Positions 51,655 to 59,196 of a DNA stretch of 64,000 nt are shown here, piece after piece. The notes below the pieces were generated by a model, which saw only the letters and a program-made list of their open reading frames with translations, had not been told where the DNA came from and did not search any database. Location: assembly GCF_014642875.1 (NCBI RefSeq), contig NZ_BMJC01000003.1:806001-870000 (forward strand), read 5' to 3'. A program made the position numbers and the translations under genes. The stretch is from Puia dinghuensis (lineage in GTDB: Bacteria > Bacteroidota > Bacteroidia > Chitinophagales > Chitinophagaceae). Every line of letters begins with the position of its first letter. Position 1 is the stretch's first letter.

Positions 51655-51712
51655 TCCGCAATATAAGCCTTAAATCAGACATATGGTATGGGTGTAAACC
51701 GGAAGGGTGGAA

Positions 51713-51820
51713 TTTATAATTTGCCAAAAGTTGGTTTTTAGGTAAGATTTGGCAGAATATAAAATTTTATAATTTGCCAAAAGTGGGCTTTTTTAGTAGA
51801 TTTGGCAGAATATAAAAGTA
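51713..51820 (+). repeat. 53-bp tandem duplication containing a promoter
   Basis: TTTGCCAAAAG at 51720 recurs at 51773, and GATTTGGCAGAATATAAAA at 51746 recurs at 51799, both with a 53-bp period. Each copy has GCCAAA facing TTTGGC, an inverted pair. In the second copy TTTG (51773-51776), 20 bp, TAGATTTG (51797-51804) is a near-ideal Bacteroidota promoter, 17 bp before the ATPase ATG. In the first copy the -7 box has one extra base (TAAGATTTG). Confidence 0.8.
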
Positions 51821-51821
51821 T

Positions 51822-53258
51822 ATGGAAGAGCTCATCGGCAGAAAGGAGGAACGGGAGCAGCTTCGGGAGGTGTTGCTATCCAGGGAAGCCTCATTCGTAG
51901 CTGTCTACGGGCGAAGGAGGGTAGGCAAAACATTTTTGATAAGAGAATTCTTCAAGCATCAATTCTTTATTGAATACGCAGGAATCCACGATGCTACCTA
52001 TAGGGTGCAATTGGAAGGATTCATCCTGATGATGACAGAGTTGACCAAGGACAAACTGCCTTCGGGTATTCCTTCCAGCTGGATGGAAGCATTCCAGCTC
52101 TTACGGCATGTCGTGACCCCAAGGCTGGCCAAAGAAAAAGTAGTGATCTTTTTTGATGAATTCCCCTGGCTGCATACTCCGCGATCGGGATTCGGGCCAG
52201 CGTTCGAGCATTTCTGGAATAGTTGGGGCTCCCGCCAGCCCAACCTGATCGTTATCATTTGCGGATCGGCTGCATCGTGGATGATCCGGCGTGTTGTCAA
52301 TAATAAGGGAGGGTTGCACAATCGTCTCACCAAGACCATACAGCTTTTTCCTTTTACCCTCCGGGAGACTGAACAGTATTTGAAGAGTCGGAAAATTGCC
52401 CTTACCCGTTATCATGTGTTACAATTGTATATGGTGATGGGTGGCATTCCTCATTACTTAAAACAGGTGAAAGCAGGGCAAAGCGCAGTACAAAATATCG
52501 ACAGGCTATGCTTTACCAGGAACGCTATACTAAGTATGGAGTTTGGTCGCCTATACCAGTCACTATTCGACGGGGCCGAGAAACATGTAAGTATCATAAG
52601 GGCATTGGCGCGCAAGCATATAGGGCTTACCAGGAACGAGATCATTGTGGCCTGTAAGCTCCGGTCGGGCGGTGGTACAACCTACCTCCTGGACGAACTG
52701 GAGCAATCAGGTTTCATCACAGCATATACACCTTTTGGTAAAACGAGTAAAGATAATATCTACAAAATATCGGACGAATATTCTCTTTTTTACCTTCGCT
52801 TTATCGAGCCAAACCAAGACGGCGGGCCGGGAACATGGGGAACGATCGCTACCGGCGCCTCTTGGAGAAGCTGGAGTGGGATTGCTTTTGAAAGCATCTG
52901 TCAGAAACATATTTCAGCGATAAAAACCGCACTAGGCATTCCTGCAGTATACACACGTGTGTCGGCCTGGCGCTGGCATTCCAAGGCTGGACAGTCAGGA
53001 ACGCAGATCGACCTGCTGATCGATCGTAAGGATGACTGTATCAATATCTGCGAGATGAAATTCTCGGAGACCGAGTTCGTCATACAGAAGTCCTATTCAA
53101 CGGAACTGGATACAAAATTGCGCGTCTTTAAGGAGCGTACTGCCACTCGTAAGCAGCTTTTCCTAACGATGATCACTACTTATGGAGTGAAGGAAAATGA
53201 ATATAAGGTCGCCCAGGTGAGCAATGATCTTACCATGGATGCTTTGTTTGAGGGATGA
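51822..53258 (+). CDS. AAA ATPase with C-terminal nuclease-like domain (DUF234 type)
   Basis: 478 residues. Walker A 'VYGRRRVGKTFLIREFF' (residues 28-44), Walker B 'KVVIFFDEFPWL', sensor 'VIICGSAASWM', a winged-helix middle ('LTRNEIIVACKLRSGGGTTYLLDELEQSGFI' in parts), and a C-terminal PD-(D/E)xK-like fold: Asp in 'GTQIDLLIDRKD' and 'ICEMKFS' (ExK). This is the DEXX-box ATPase/DUF234 family, frequent and variable in copy number in Bacteroidota and archaea, often linked with mobile or defence regions, though its function is unknown. The AT-rich duplicated promoter and isolated position suggest recent acquisition. Confidence 0.88.
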   Translation: MEELIGRKEEREQLREVLLSREASFVAVYGRRRVGKTFLIREFFKHQFFIEYAGIHDATYRVQLEGFILMMTELTKDKLPSGIPSSWMEAFQLLRHVVTPRLAKEKVVIFFDEFPWLHTPRSGFGPAFEHFWNSWGSRQPNLIVIICGSAASWMIRRVVNNKGGLHNRLTKTIQLFPFTLRETEQYLKSRKIALTRYHVLQLYMVMGGIPHYLKQVKAGQSAVQNIDRLCFTRNAILSMEFGRLYQSLFDGAEKHVSIIRALARKHIGLTRNEIIVACKLRSGGGTTYLLDELEQSGFITAYTPFGKTSKDNIYKISDEYSLFYLRFIEPNQDGGPGTWGTIATGASWRSWSGIAFESICQKHISAIKTALGIPAVYTRVSAWRWHSKAGQSGTQIDLLIDRKDDCINICEMKFSETEFVIQKSYSTELDTKLRVFKERTATRKQLFLTMITTYGVKENEYKVAQVSNDLTMDALFEG

Positions 53259-53284
53259 CGTATTTTGTGCAAGTCATTGCCTTT

Positions 53285-53806
53285 TCACCGAAGGAATTTA
53301 AAGCTATTGATGATGGCCGTCGCCGTTGGTTCATATCTGGCATACTGGGATTGTTCGGCAGTGTAGGTAAACACATACGCCGTTTTATTTTTGATGAACC
53401 AGATTTGTTGAAGCTTCATGGCGCGGCCTTCGAAGGTCATGGTGTAGATGGTTTCCATCGCTTTTTGCCCGGCGAAGGTTGTAGGGGTGGACGAGAGGAT
53501 GGTGGATGCAGCCGCATTCTCCGTGATCATCTTTTTGCTCAGCGCCGTGTACTGTTCGAGATTCAGGGGATTTGCGGACAAGTCCTGCAGCATGATGTTG
53601 ACGTTCTCCTGAAAATCATCGTTCTCGTTCTCTTTTGGGCTTAGAAAGAGGACGGAATTACCGGTTTCCCTGTGGGTCCATTCTTTTGGATAGTTGACGG
53701 TGAATTTGTTCGCGGAGTTGGTGTAGGTGAGCCAGCCGGGTACCAGCATGATGGCAAGGCAAAAGCATAGCTTCGCCACGGGAGTGAGAGTGGTGGTGTG
53801 GTTCAT
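53285..53806 (-). CDS. Exported PsbP/DUF1795-like protein
   Basis: 173 residues with a signal-like hydrophobic segment ('LCFCLAIMLVPGWLTYTN', residues 13-30). The mature part has 'NKFTVNYPKEWTHRETGNSVLFLSP', a core of 'AFAGQKAMETIYTMTFEGRAMKLQQIWF'-like strands and the end 'YEPTATAIINSFKFLR', a pattern shared by PsbP-like and DUF1795 proteins, small extracytoplasmic domains of unknown role. No lipobox Cys is placed well for lipidation. Upstream, three 11-bp direct repeats may be a binding site. Confidence 0.72.
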   Translation of the reverse strand: MNHTTTLTPVAKLCFCLAIMLVPGWLTYTNSANKFTVNYPKEWTHRETGNSVLFLSPKENENDDFQENVNIMLQDLSANPLNLEQYTALSKKMITENAAASTILSSTPTTFAGQKAMETIYTMTFEGRAMKLQQIWFIKNKTAYVFTYTAEQSQYARYEPTATAIINSFKFLR

Positions 53807-53880
53807 AGTATTTACTAAGTTAGCAGAGTAAATATACTGAAAATTCTATATGAGGATTCAGCGGAACCCGCCATTAGCAA

Positions 53881-53913
53881 TTTCTAATCCACTTCTAATA
53901 TGTTTCTAATCCG
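53881..53913. repeat. Three 11-bp direct repeats
   Basis: TTTCTAATCCA, CTTCTAATATG, TTTCTAATCCG lie end to end, so TTCTAAT recurs every 11 bp, one helical turn. They fall in the 125-bp gap upstream of the PsbP-like gene (minus strand), 75 bp before its ATG. The spacing suits a protein that binds one face of DNA in tandem, such as a response regulator. Confidence 0.6.
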
Positions 53914-53931
53914 ATGCTTAGTGGGGGTCTG

Positions 53932-54777
53932 CTACAGATCGATCAGCGAACTGAGAGGATAGCGAAGGTTGTGATAGTAGATCATGTCGACGGAGACCTT
54001 GCCAACGGTGATGGGACTTTCGATGCGAACGGCGATGTGATTGGGATCATCAGAGACCCAGACTGTCATTTTCTCGCCGCCCTCGAACATGGTGCCCTTT
54101 ACCAGCAGGGGTTTGAATTTAATGGTGCGGAACTTGCCATAGCTTGTGCGGAGGGTCTCTTTCCCCAGGTAGCGGACGTAGAGATGGTAGACCTGCCGGT
54201 CGAGGAACATGTCGAAAGGTATCTTGTCGTTGATCTGGTGATGACTAAAATCGATATTGCGGGCATAGAAGATGGCGCTGAGCACATCCTGGATGCAATC
54301 CGGAACATTGTAGACGCCGGTGTTGGTGATGGCCGTATGGGTAGCCTTTATAAATGAGACATTCTCGTAGGTTTTGTATCCGCCCTCGTCGACATCCCGG
54401 AGAAATTTGTAGGGCTGAAGCGTGGCGGTGTCGATATACGACTCATACTTATCCCTTACCTTAAAGAATTTATCATAGAAAGAAGTGGTCTTTCCTTCGC
54501 CGATGAGATGATAGACGTCCTTACCCTGGAATTTTTCGAGGGTGGTGGTGAAGGAAGCATCGCCGCCGGTAGTGAGATGGATACCAGCCACCCCATAATT
54601 CACTCTATATTTCAGGACTTCTCCATTCTGGAAGGCGTGGTTGCGGATGCCACCGCAAAATTCATTGTCGGGTGTGGATTGTTGGGTAGCAGAATCCTGT
54701 GGCTCATAAGCATTCCAAGCCATTAGGGGTGAGGTCAAGGTCAGCAAGAAAATACAGCCCGTAATAAATACTCTCAT
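53932..54777 (-). CDS. DUF3108 periplasmic/outer-envelope protein
   Basis: 281 residues with a signal peptide ('MRVFITGCIFLLTLTSPLMA'). 'FQNGEVLKYRVNYGVAGIHLTTGGDASFT' in parts, 'FKVRDKYESYIDTATLQPYKFLRDVDEGGYKTYENV' and 'FGRFRTIKFKPLLVKGTMFEGGEKMTVWVSDDPNHIAVRIESPI'-like blocks are characteristic of DUF3108, a beta-rich exported domain of unknown function. Four-base overlap with the flippase-like gene upstream suggests co-translation; both may act in the envelope. Confidence 0.88.
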   Translation of the reverse strand: MRVFITGCIFLLTLTSPLMAWNAYEPQDSATQQSTPDNEFCGGIRNHAFQNGEVLKYRVNYGVAGIHLTTGGDASFTTTLEKFQGKDVYHLIGEGKTTSFYDKFFKVRDKYESYIDTATLQPYKFLRDVDEGGYKTYENVSFIKATHTAITNTGVYNVPDCIQDVLSAIFYARNIDFSHHQINDKIPFDMFLDRQVYHLYVRYLGKETLRTSYGKFRTIKFKPLLVKGTMFEGGEKMTVWVSDDPNHIAVRIESPITVGKVSVDMIYYHNLRYPLSSLIDL

Positions 54778-55757
54778 CGACTTTTGAATAATTTGATACG
54801 TACAATTAACAAGCTTCCTATCAAGGCCGGTATGATCAGGTTGATCAGCCAGATCGCAAAGCTGGTAGCAAATATCCCTACCACATTAGAACTATATAGT
54901 TGGAGTACCTGGATACTGGCTTCCCAACGCAACCCCAGTTCTGTCAGAAAGGTAAGGGTAGGAACGACAGCCATCACCAAAAACACCACACTCATCCCCC
55001 CCAACACCTGCCAGAAACCCAATGCTACTCCAAAAACGGGAAATACCAAACTATATTGAACAATAAACACGATATATCTGCCAAAAGATAAGAACAAAAT
55101 CCTCAATAAGATCGTTGCATCAAAATTTTCTAAAACTTTTATATAAATGCTGAACCGGCGTGTACCGGGTACTTTTAGCAGGAGGGATGCCACGAGGGAA
55201 AACCGGCAATAAATAAATGTTAAACTTACCAGCAGGACCAGGACAATCCATAAGAGGATATCCAATGCAAGCAGCCCCTGATGCTTTCCGGAAAGGATGG
55301 GGGGTGGGGCGGCGCGCAGGTAGAGGATGCCCACCAGGCCGATGAGCAGTGTGACCATCAATTGGGCGATGCTGCATGCCATGGTGAGGGAAATTGCTTT
55401 TATCCGCCGGCCTTTTTCTATGTATAAGATGCGGCCCAGGTACTCCCCCATCCTGTTGGGCGTAAAACAAGCCATAGTGGTGCCGGTGAACACTGCCCGA
55501 AAGGCATCGCGGAAAGCAATACCGCCTACGGGGCGAAGCGCCAGCTGCCATTTGCGGGCTTCTATGCCCCAATTGACGGGCATCAGGGCCAACACGAGCC
55601 ACAGTTTCCATTGCTGCGGTGAGGTAATAGCCATCCAAACCTGGTGGAGAGAGGTCTTCCAGTTGGGTTGATGGATCACCTGGCGGTAAATAAACCAGGA
55701 TAGCACCAGGAAGACAAGCGGGCCAAGGATATAAGTTATTTTGATACCTTTATTCAT
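54774..55757 (-). CDS. Flippase-like membrane protein (LPG_synthase_TM type)
   Basis: 327 residues from ATG 55757; the longer frame to 55841 overlaps ruvC and is rejected. About eight hydrophobic helices with the family pattern 'MPVNWGIEARKWQLALRPVGGIAFRDAFRAVFTGTTMACFTPNRMGEYLGR' in parts: 'N...EA.KW', then 'TPNRMGEYLGR', as in the transmembrane domain of lysyl-phosphatidylglycerol synthase and related flippases. It lacks the soluble synthase domain, so it is probably a lipid flippase of unknown cargo. The promoter box TATTTTTG (55779-55772) lies 14 bp before the ATG. Confidence 0.85.
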   Translation of the reverse strand: MNKGIKITYILGPLVFLVLSWFIYRQVIHQPNWKTSLHQVWMAITSPQQWKLWLVLALMPVNWGIEARKWQLALRPVGGIAFRDAFRAVFTGTTMACFTPNRMGEYLGRILYIEKGRRIKAISLTMACSIAQLMVTLLIGLVGILYLRAAPPPILSGKHQGLLALDILLWIVLVLLVSLTFIYCRFSLVASLLLKVPGTRRFSIYIKVLENFDATILLRILFLSFGRYIVFIVQYSLVFPVFGVALGFWQVLGGMSVVFLVMAVVPTLTFLTELGLRWEASIQVLQLYSSNVVGIFATSFAIWLINLIIPALIGSLLIVRIKLFKSR

Positions 55758-55771
55758 TCGACGTTCGGAAT

Positions 55772-55779
55772 CAAAAATA
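55772..55779 (-). promoter_or_regulatory. Promoter -7 box of the flippase-like gene (TATTTTTG)
   Basis: Exact TAnnTTTG on the minus strand between the divergent flippase-like and ruvC genes. Confidence 0.5.
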
Positions 55780-55788
55780 ATCCTCCTC

Positions 55789-56388
55789 TTGCAAAAGCGA
55801 TCTAAAATAATTTTGGGTATAGACCCCGGAACGGTGGTCATGGGTTATGGACTCGTCAAATGCACAGGTAATGAAGTCAGCATGTTGGATATGGGCGTCC
55901 TTCGGCTACCCACCAAGGAAGACGGCTACGAACGATTGAGGCTCATCCACCTGAAAGTATTGGAGCTGATCCGTCGTTTTAGCCCCGGGGAATTCGCCAT
56001 CGAAGCCCCTTTCTTTGGGAAGAATGTTCAAAGTATGCTAAAGCTCGGGCGGGCCCAGGGAGTGGCGATCGCTACGGCGATGCATGCCGGCATTCCCGTC
56101 ACCGAATACTCGCCCCGGAAAGTAAAACAATCTATCACGGGTAAAGGTAACGCTGAAAAGGAGCAGGTGTGGAAGATGTTGCAGCGGATATTACAGTTGC
56201 AGGAAGATCTGCCCGCCTATGATGCGTCGGATGCGCTGGCCGTAGCCGTGTGTCATTTCTTTCAGCACCGGCTTGATGAGAAACTGGAGCCGGAAGCTAC
56301 AAATAAGGCAGGCCGCGGGAAGGGTAAGAAAGCCGATGGCTGGGAAGCCTTTATCCGGCAGAATCCGGACAAGGTGCGCAACCGGTGA
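55789..56388 (+). CDS. ruvC: Holliday junction resolvase RuvC
   Basis: 199 residues if started at TTG 55789, giving 'MQKRSKIILGIDPGTVVMGYG'; no ATG is available, and the upstream TTG at 55741 overlaps the divergent gene. Endonuclease that cuts Holliday junctions after RuvAB. Catalytic acids are in place: Asp of 'GIDPGT', Glu of 'FAIEAPFFGKN', and the Asp pair in 'AYDASDALAVAVCH'. After about residue 160 a Lys/Gly-rich C-terminal tail ('NKAGRGKGKKADGWEAFIRQ') extends beyond the usual fold. ruvB is 25 kb away. Confidence 0.92.
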   Translation: MQKRSKIILGIDPGTVVMGYGLVKCTGNEVSMLDMGVLRLPTKEDGYERLRLIHLKVLELIRRFSPGEFAIEAPFFGKNVQSMLKLGRAQGVAIATAMHAGIPVTEYSPRKVKQSITGKGNAEKEQVWKMLQRILQLQEDLPAYDASDALAVAVCHFFQHRLDEKLEPEATNKAGRGKGKKADGWEAFIRQNPDKVRNR

Positions 56389-56470
56389 GTGGTGCGGGCC
56401 CCAACAAGGCGGTCGCGGGGTGAGGTGGCGGCCTTCGCTTGGGTCGGGACGCAGGGGAGGAGTGCTGCGG

Positions 56471-56860
56471 CTAGAGGTAGCGAAGTATCTTCTCCTGGGC
56501 GGCTTTCAGCCTTTCGGGGCTCAGTTTTAATTTGGGCCGGGTGAAGTTGAGATCGTCGCTACTGTCGATGGGCACCAGGTGGAGATGGGCATGCGGAACC
56601 TCGAGGCCGACTACGGAGAGCCCGCAGCGGTTGCAGTCAAAGGCCTTTTCAATCGCCTTTGCGATAGGCCGGGCAAACGCCAACATCCCGGAGAGATAAG
56701 GCTCCGGCATGTCGAAGAAATCATCTACTTCCATTTTTGGCACGACCAGGGTATGACCTTCCCGGAGAGGAAAGATGTCCAGGAAGGCAAAGAACTGGTC
56801 ATTTTCGGCAAGCTTATAGGAAGGTATCTCCCCGGCTATTATTTTGGAGAAGAGTGTCAC
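56471..56860 (-). CDS. HIT-family nucleotide hydrolase
   Basis: 129 residues. The histidine triad is 'VPHAHLHLVPI' (HxHxH), the nucleophile being the central His of the motif; 'FSKIIAGEIPSYKLAEND' at the N-terminus and 'FLDIFPLREGHTLVVPK' are typical of the Hint/HinT branch that hydrolyses aminoacyl- or lysyl-AMP and similar adenylates. It overlaps the greA stop by 4 bp, so the two are co-expressed, a common arrangement in this phylum. Confidence 0.93.
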   Translation of the reverse strand: MTLFSKIIAGEIPSYKLAENDQFFAFLDIFPLREGHTLVVPKMEVDDFFDMPEPYLSGMLAFARPIAKAIEKAFDCNRCGLSVVGLEVPHAHLHLVPIDSSDDLNFTRPKLKLSPERLKAAQEKILRYL

Positions 56861-57330
56861 ACGGTGATGTTTTCGATCTTGAATTGAAGGTTACCGGCAG
56901 GCACCTGTACGCTGGCGACATCGCCTACGTGTTTGCCCAGGAGCCCTTTGCCAATAGGTGATGTGACGGAGATCTTGCCCAATTTGAGATCGGCTTCTTT
57001 CTCCGACACCAGATGATAGGTCATCTGTTTTTTATTCGTGAGATTCGTGACCGTCACCTTTGTCAGGATGGACACTTTGCTTGTATCAATGGTGCCCTCA
57101 TCGATGACCCTTGCATTGGCGAGTTCGTTTTCCAATTTCTGGATCTTGGCTTCCAGCAAGCCCTGCGCTTCCTTGGCAGCGTCATATTCGGCATTTTCTC
57201 TTAAATCTCCTTTTTCCCGGGCCTCAGCGATGGCTTTGGATGCAGCCTGTCTTTCTACTGTCTTCAGTTTCTGCAGTTCGGACCTCAACTGTTCGAGCGC
57301 ATCTTTTGTGAAATAAGTGAATCCACTCAT
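56857..57330 (-). CDS. greA: Transcription elongation factor GreA
   Basis: 157 residues. Binds RNA polymerase and stimulates cleavage of backtracked transcripts. The N-terminal coiled coil has the tip 'EAREKGDLRENAEYDAAKEAQ' with the acidic residues that reach the active site, followed by the C-terminal FKBP-like domain ('TNLTNKKQMTYHLVSEKEAD', 'SPIGKGLLGKHVGDVASVQVPAG' in parts). The start ATG 57330 is preceded by a canonical Shine-Dalgarno (AAAGGAGGAG, 2 bp away), unusual in this phylum. A terminator-like hairpin lies in the leader. Confidence 0.96.
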   Translation of the reverse strand: MSGFTYFTKDALEQLRSELQKLKTVERQAASKAIAEAREKGDLRENAEYDAAKEAQGLLEAKIQKLENELANARVIDEGTIDTSKVSILTKVTVTNLTNKKQMTYHLVSEKEADLKLGKISVTSPIGKGLLGKHVGDVASVQVPAGNLQFKIENITV

Positions 57331-57332
57331 AA

Positions 57333-57342
57333 CTCCTCCTTT
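57333..57342 (-). promoter_or_regulatory. Strong Shine-Dalgarno of greA (AAAGGAGGAG)
   Basis: Full anti-SD match 2 bp before the ATG on the minus strand. Most starts in this window lack such a site, in keeping with Bacteroidota, so its presence here together with a leader terminator suggests controlled translation. Confidence 0.75.
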
Positions 57343-57356
57343 GATTTACAAGAAAG

Positions 57357-57393
57357 AAAAAAAATACAACGCCTCGGAGCGATCCAAGGCATT
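57357..57393 (-). terminator. Terminator-like hairpin in the greA leader
   Basis: On the minus strand AATGCCTTGG (57393-57384) pairs with CCGAGGCGTT (57377-57368), 10 bp with two G-T pairs and a 6-base loop, then GTA and eight T (57364-57357). It lies between the promoter and the start codon, so it can end transcription before greA. Confidence 0.7.
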
Positions 57394-57415
57394 GCATTAG
57401 TCATTTAAATTACCG

Positions 57416-57444
57416 CAAAAATAGGGATTTTAGCTTGCGGCAAA
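57416..57444 (-). promoter_or_regulatory. greA promoter
   Basis: Minus strand: TTTG (57444-57441), 17 bp, TATTTTTG (57423-57416). Same spacing as the purA promoter. It predicts a leader of about 80 bases that contains the hairpin. Confidence 0.65.
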
Positions 57445-57469
57445 AAATCGGTAAAATATAATTTTTGGC

Positions 57470-58393
57470 CTAAATGCCTAATTTTTCCAGGGTTACCCGG
57501 GCCATTTTTAAAAAAGCTTCGTGGGAGTACCCGGCGATGTGGGGGGTGATGAGGACGTCCGGGCGGGCCAGCAGCCAGTCCAGCTGCTGCCGCTGGAGGT
57601 CGGTATAGGTGTCCAGCTTTTCGTTTTCAAGGACGTCCAGGGCCGCCCCGGCTATCCTGCCGTTTTCCAGAGCCCGGACGAGCGCCGCGGTATCATGGAC
57701 CTTCCCCCGGGAGGCATTGATAAAATAGGGTTTGTTCTCCAGCGAGTTGAAGAAGGCATCTCCCGCCATATGAAAGGTTTCATCGGTTAGCGGGACGTGG
57801 AAGCTGATGACGTCCGCATACCGGGCTACCTGTTCGAGAGAGGCTTCACGGACATTGCCTTTGGCAAAGCCAAACTTATATTTATCATGGGCCAGGATGG
57901 TGACATCAAATCCAGCCAGGACCCGGGCAAAAGCGCCACCGGTATTGCCAAAACCGACGATGCCGACCGTTTTACCGCCTAATTCGGTACCCCGGTTGGC
58001 GTCCCGGATCCATTTCCCCTCTTTTACTTCGGCGCTGCTGATAAATAACTTGTTCATCAATGCAAGGAGCATGCCCAGCACCTGTTCGCCAACGGCATTG
58101 CGATTGCCTTCGGGGCTGCTGACGCAAAGGATGCCCTTTTCTTCTGCATAGGCGGTGTCGATGAGCTCCATCCCGCTGCCCAGGCGTCCGATCCACCGGA
58201 GGGATGGGGCACGGTCGATGACGGCACGATCGATCTTGAGCCGGGTGGTTACGATGAGCCCTACCGTCCCGTCGAGGGAGGTGAGTAATTCGTCATAGGT
58301 GATCTGTGGGGAATATTGGACGGTATATCCTTTTTCGGTGAGGGTGTTGATAAGATATTCGTGGGCCTTGGCTGTGACGATAACTTTTTTCAT
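57470..58393 (-). CDS. D-2-hydroxyacid dehydrogenase (NAD-dependent)
   Basis: 307 residues. Rossmann core with '[23 protein letters not shown]' (GxGxxG), '[13 protein letters not shown]', the catalytic Arg in '[18 protein letters not shown]', Glu in '[10 protein letters not shown]' and His in '[14 protein letters not shown]'. Substrates in this family include 3-phosphoglycerate, D-lactate and 4-phosphoerythronate; sequence alone does not separate them here, though the length and lack of an ACT domain argue against a regulated SerA. It follows rsmA by 9 bp. Confidence 0.88.
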   Translation of the reverse strand: MKKVIVTAKAHEYLINTLTEKGYTVQYSPQITYDELLTSLDGTVGLIVTTRLKIDRAVIDRAPSLRWIGRLGSGMELIDTAYAEEKGILCVSSPEGNRNAVGEQVLGMLLALMNKLFISSAEVKEGKWIRDANRGTELGGKTVGIVGFGNTGGAFARVLAGFDVTILAHDKYKFGFAKGNVREASLEQVARYADVISFHVPLTDETFHMAGDAFFNSLENKPYFINASRGKVHDTAALVRALENGRIAGAALDVLENEKLDTYTDLQRQQLDWLLARPDVLITPHIAGYSHEAFLKMARVTLEKLGI

Positions 58394-58402
58394 TGTATTC
58401 TT

Positions 58403-59152
58403 CTAACGCATTTTCCAGGTGAGTTGTGCGAAATCGGTGACAGAAAGTTGTTCGGCCCGGCGATCGAAAATGGGATCGACGAGAGCGGTCTCATCGAAAA
58501 GAGATCGCACGGCATTGCGTAAGGTCTTTCTGCGCTGGTTAAACGCTGTTTTTACGAGCAGGAAGAAACTCTTCTCATCCCTAAATGCCGGCGCCTGCCT
58601 GGGTGTCAGCCGGATGACCGCGCTCTTCACTTTTGGCGGCGGGTTAAAACATTGTTCGTGCACTTCGAACAGATATTCCACGTCAAAAAAAGCCTGGATG
58701 AGCACGCTGAGAACGCCATAGGTCTTGTTGCCCTCCTTTGCCGCCACGCGCTGGGCCACTTCTTTCTGGAACATGCCGACGATGGTCTCGAGATCGTCCT
58801 TCCAGTCCAGCATTTTGAAGAGTATCTGTGAAGAAATATTATAGGGGAAGTTGCCGATGACCGTGAATTTGCCCGGGAAGGGTTTTTCGATGTCCAGGAT
58901 GCTGGCATGGATGAGTTTGCCCTGTAAAACCGGATAAGTTTCCTGGAGGTAATGGACCTTCTCTTCGTCGAGCTCTACCGCCTTGAAGTCGACATCCCCA
59001 AGGCCGATGAGATGCCGGGTCAGCGCGCCTGCGCCGGGTCCCACTTCCAGCAGCTGAATGAAGGGCCGTTGGCGGAGGGCCGCCACTATCTTCCGTGAGA
59101 TGTTCTCGTCGCGGAGGAAGTGCTGGCCAAGGGATTTTTTCAGGGTGTACAT
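58403..59152 (-). CDS. rsmA: 16S rRNA adenine dimethyltransferase RsmA (KsgA)
   Basis: 249 residues. Dimethylates two adjacent adenines near the 3' end of 16S rRNA during small-subunit assembly; loss gives kasugamycin resistance. 'KSLGQHFLRDENI', SAM motif 'LLEVGPGAGALTRHLIG', 'FTVIGNFPYNISSQILFKML' (motif IV NxPY) and 'CFNPPPKVKSAVIRLTP' are all present. The -7-like box TAACTTTA lies 7 bp before the ATG. Divergent from pdxA. Confidence 0.96.
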   Translation of the reverse strand: MYTLKKSLGQHFLRDENISRKIVAALRQRPFIQLLEVGPGAGALTRHLIGLGDVDFKAVELDEEKVHYLQETYPVLQGKLIHASILDIEKPFPGKFTVIGNFPYNISSQILFKMLDWKDDLETIVGMFQKEVAQRVAAKEGNKTYGVLSVLIQAFFDVEYLFEVHEQCFNPPPKVKSAVIRLTPRQAPAFRDEKSFFLLVKTAFNQRRKTLRNAVRSLFDETALVDPIFDRRAEQLSVTDFAQLTWKMR

Positions 59153-59196
59153 GAAGGGGTAAAGTTACGTATATTTATGCCCTGAAATGTAAGTGT

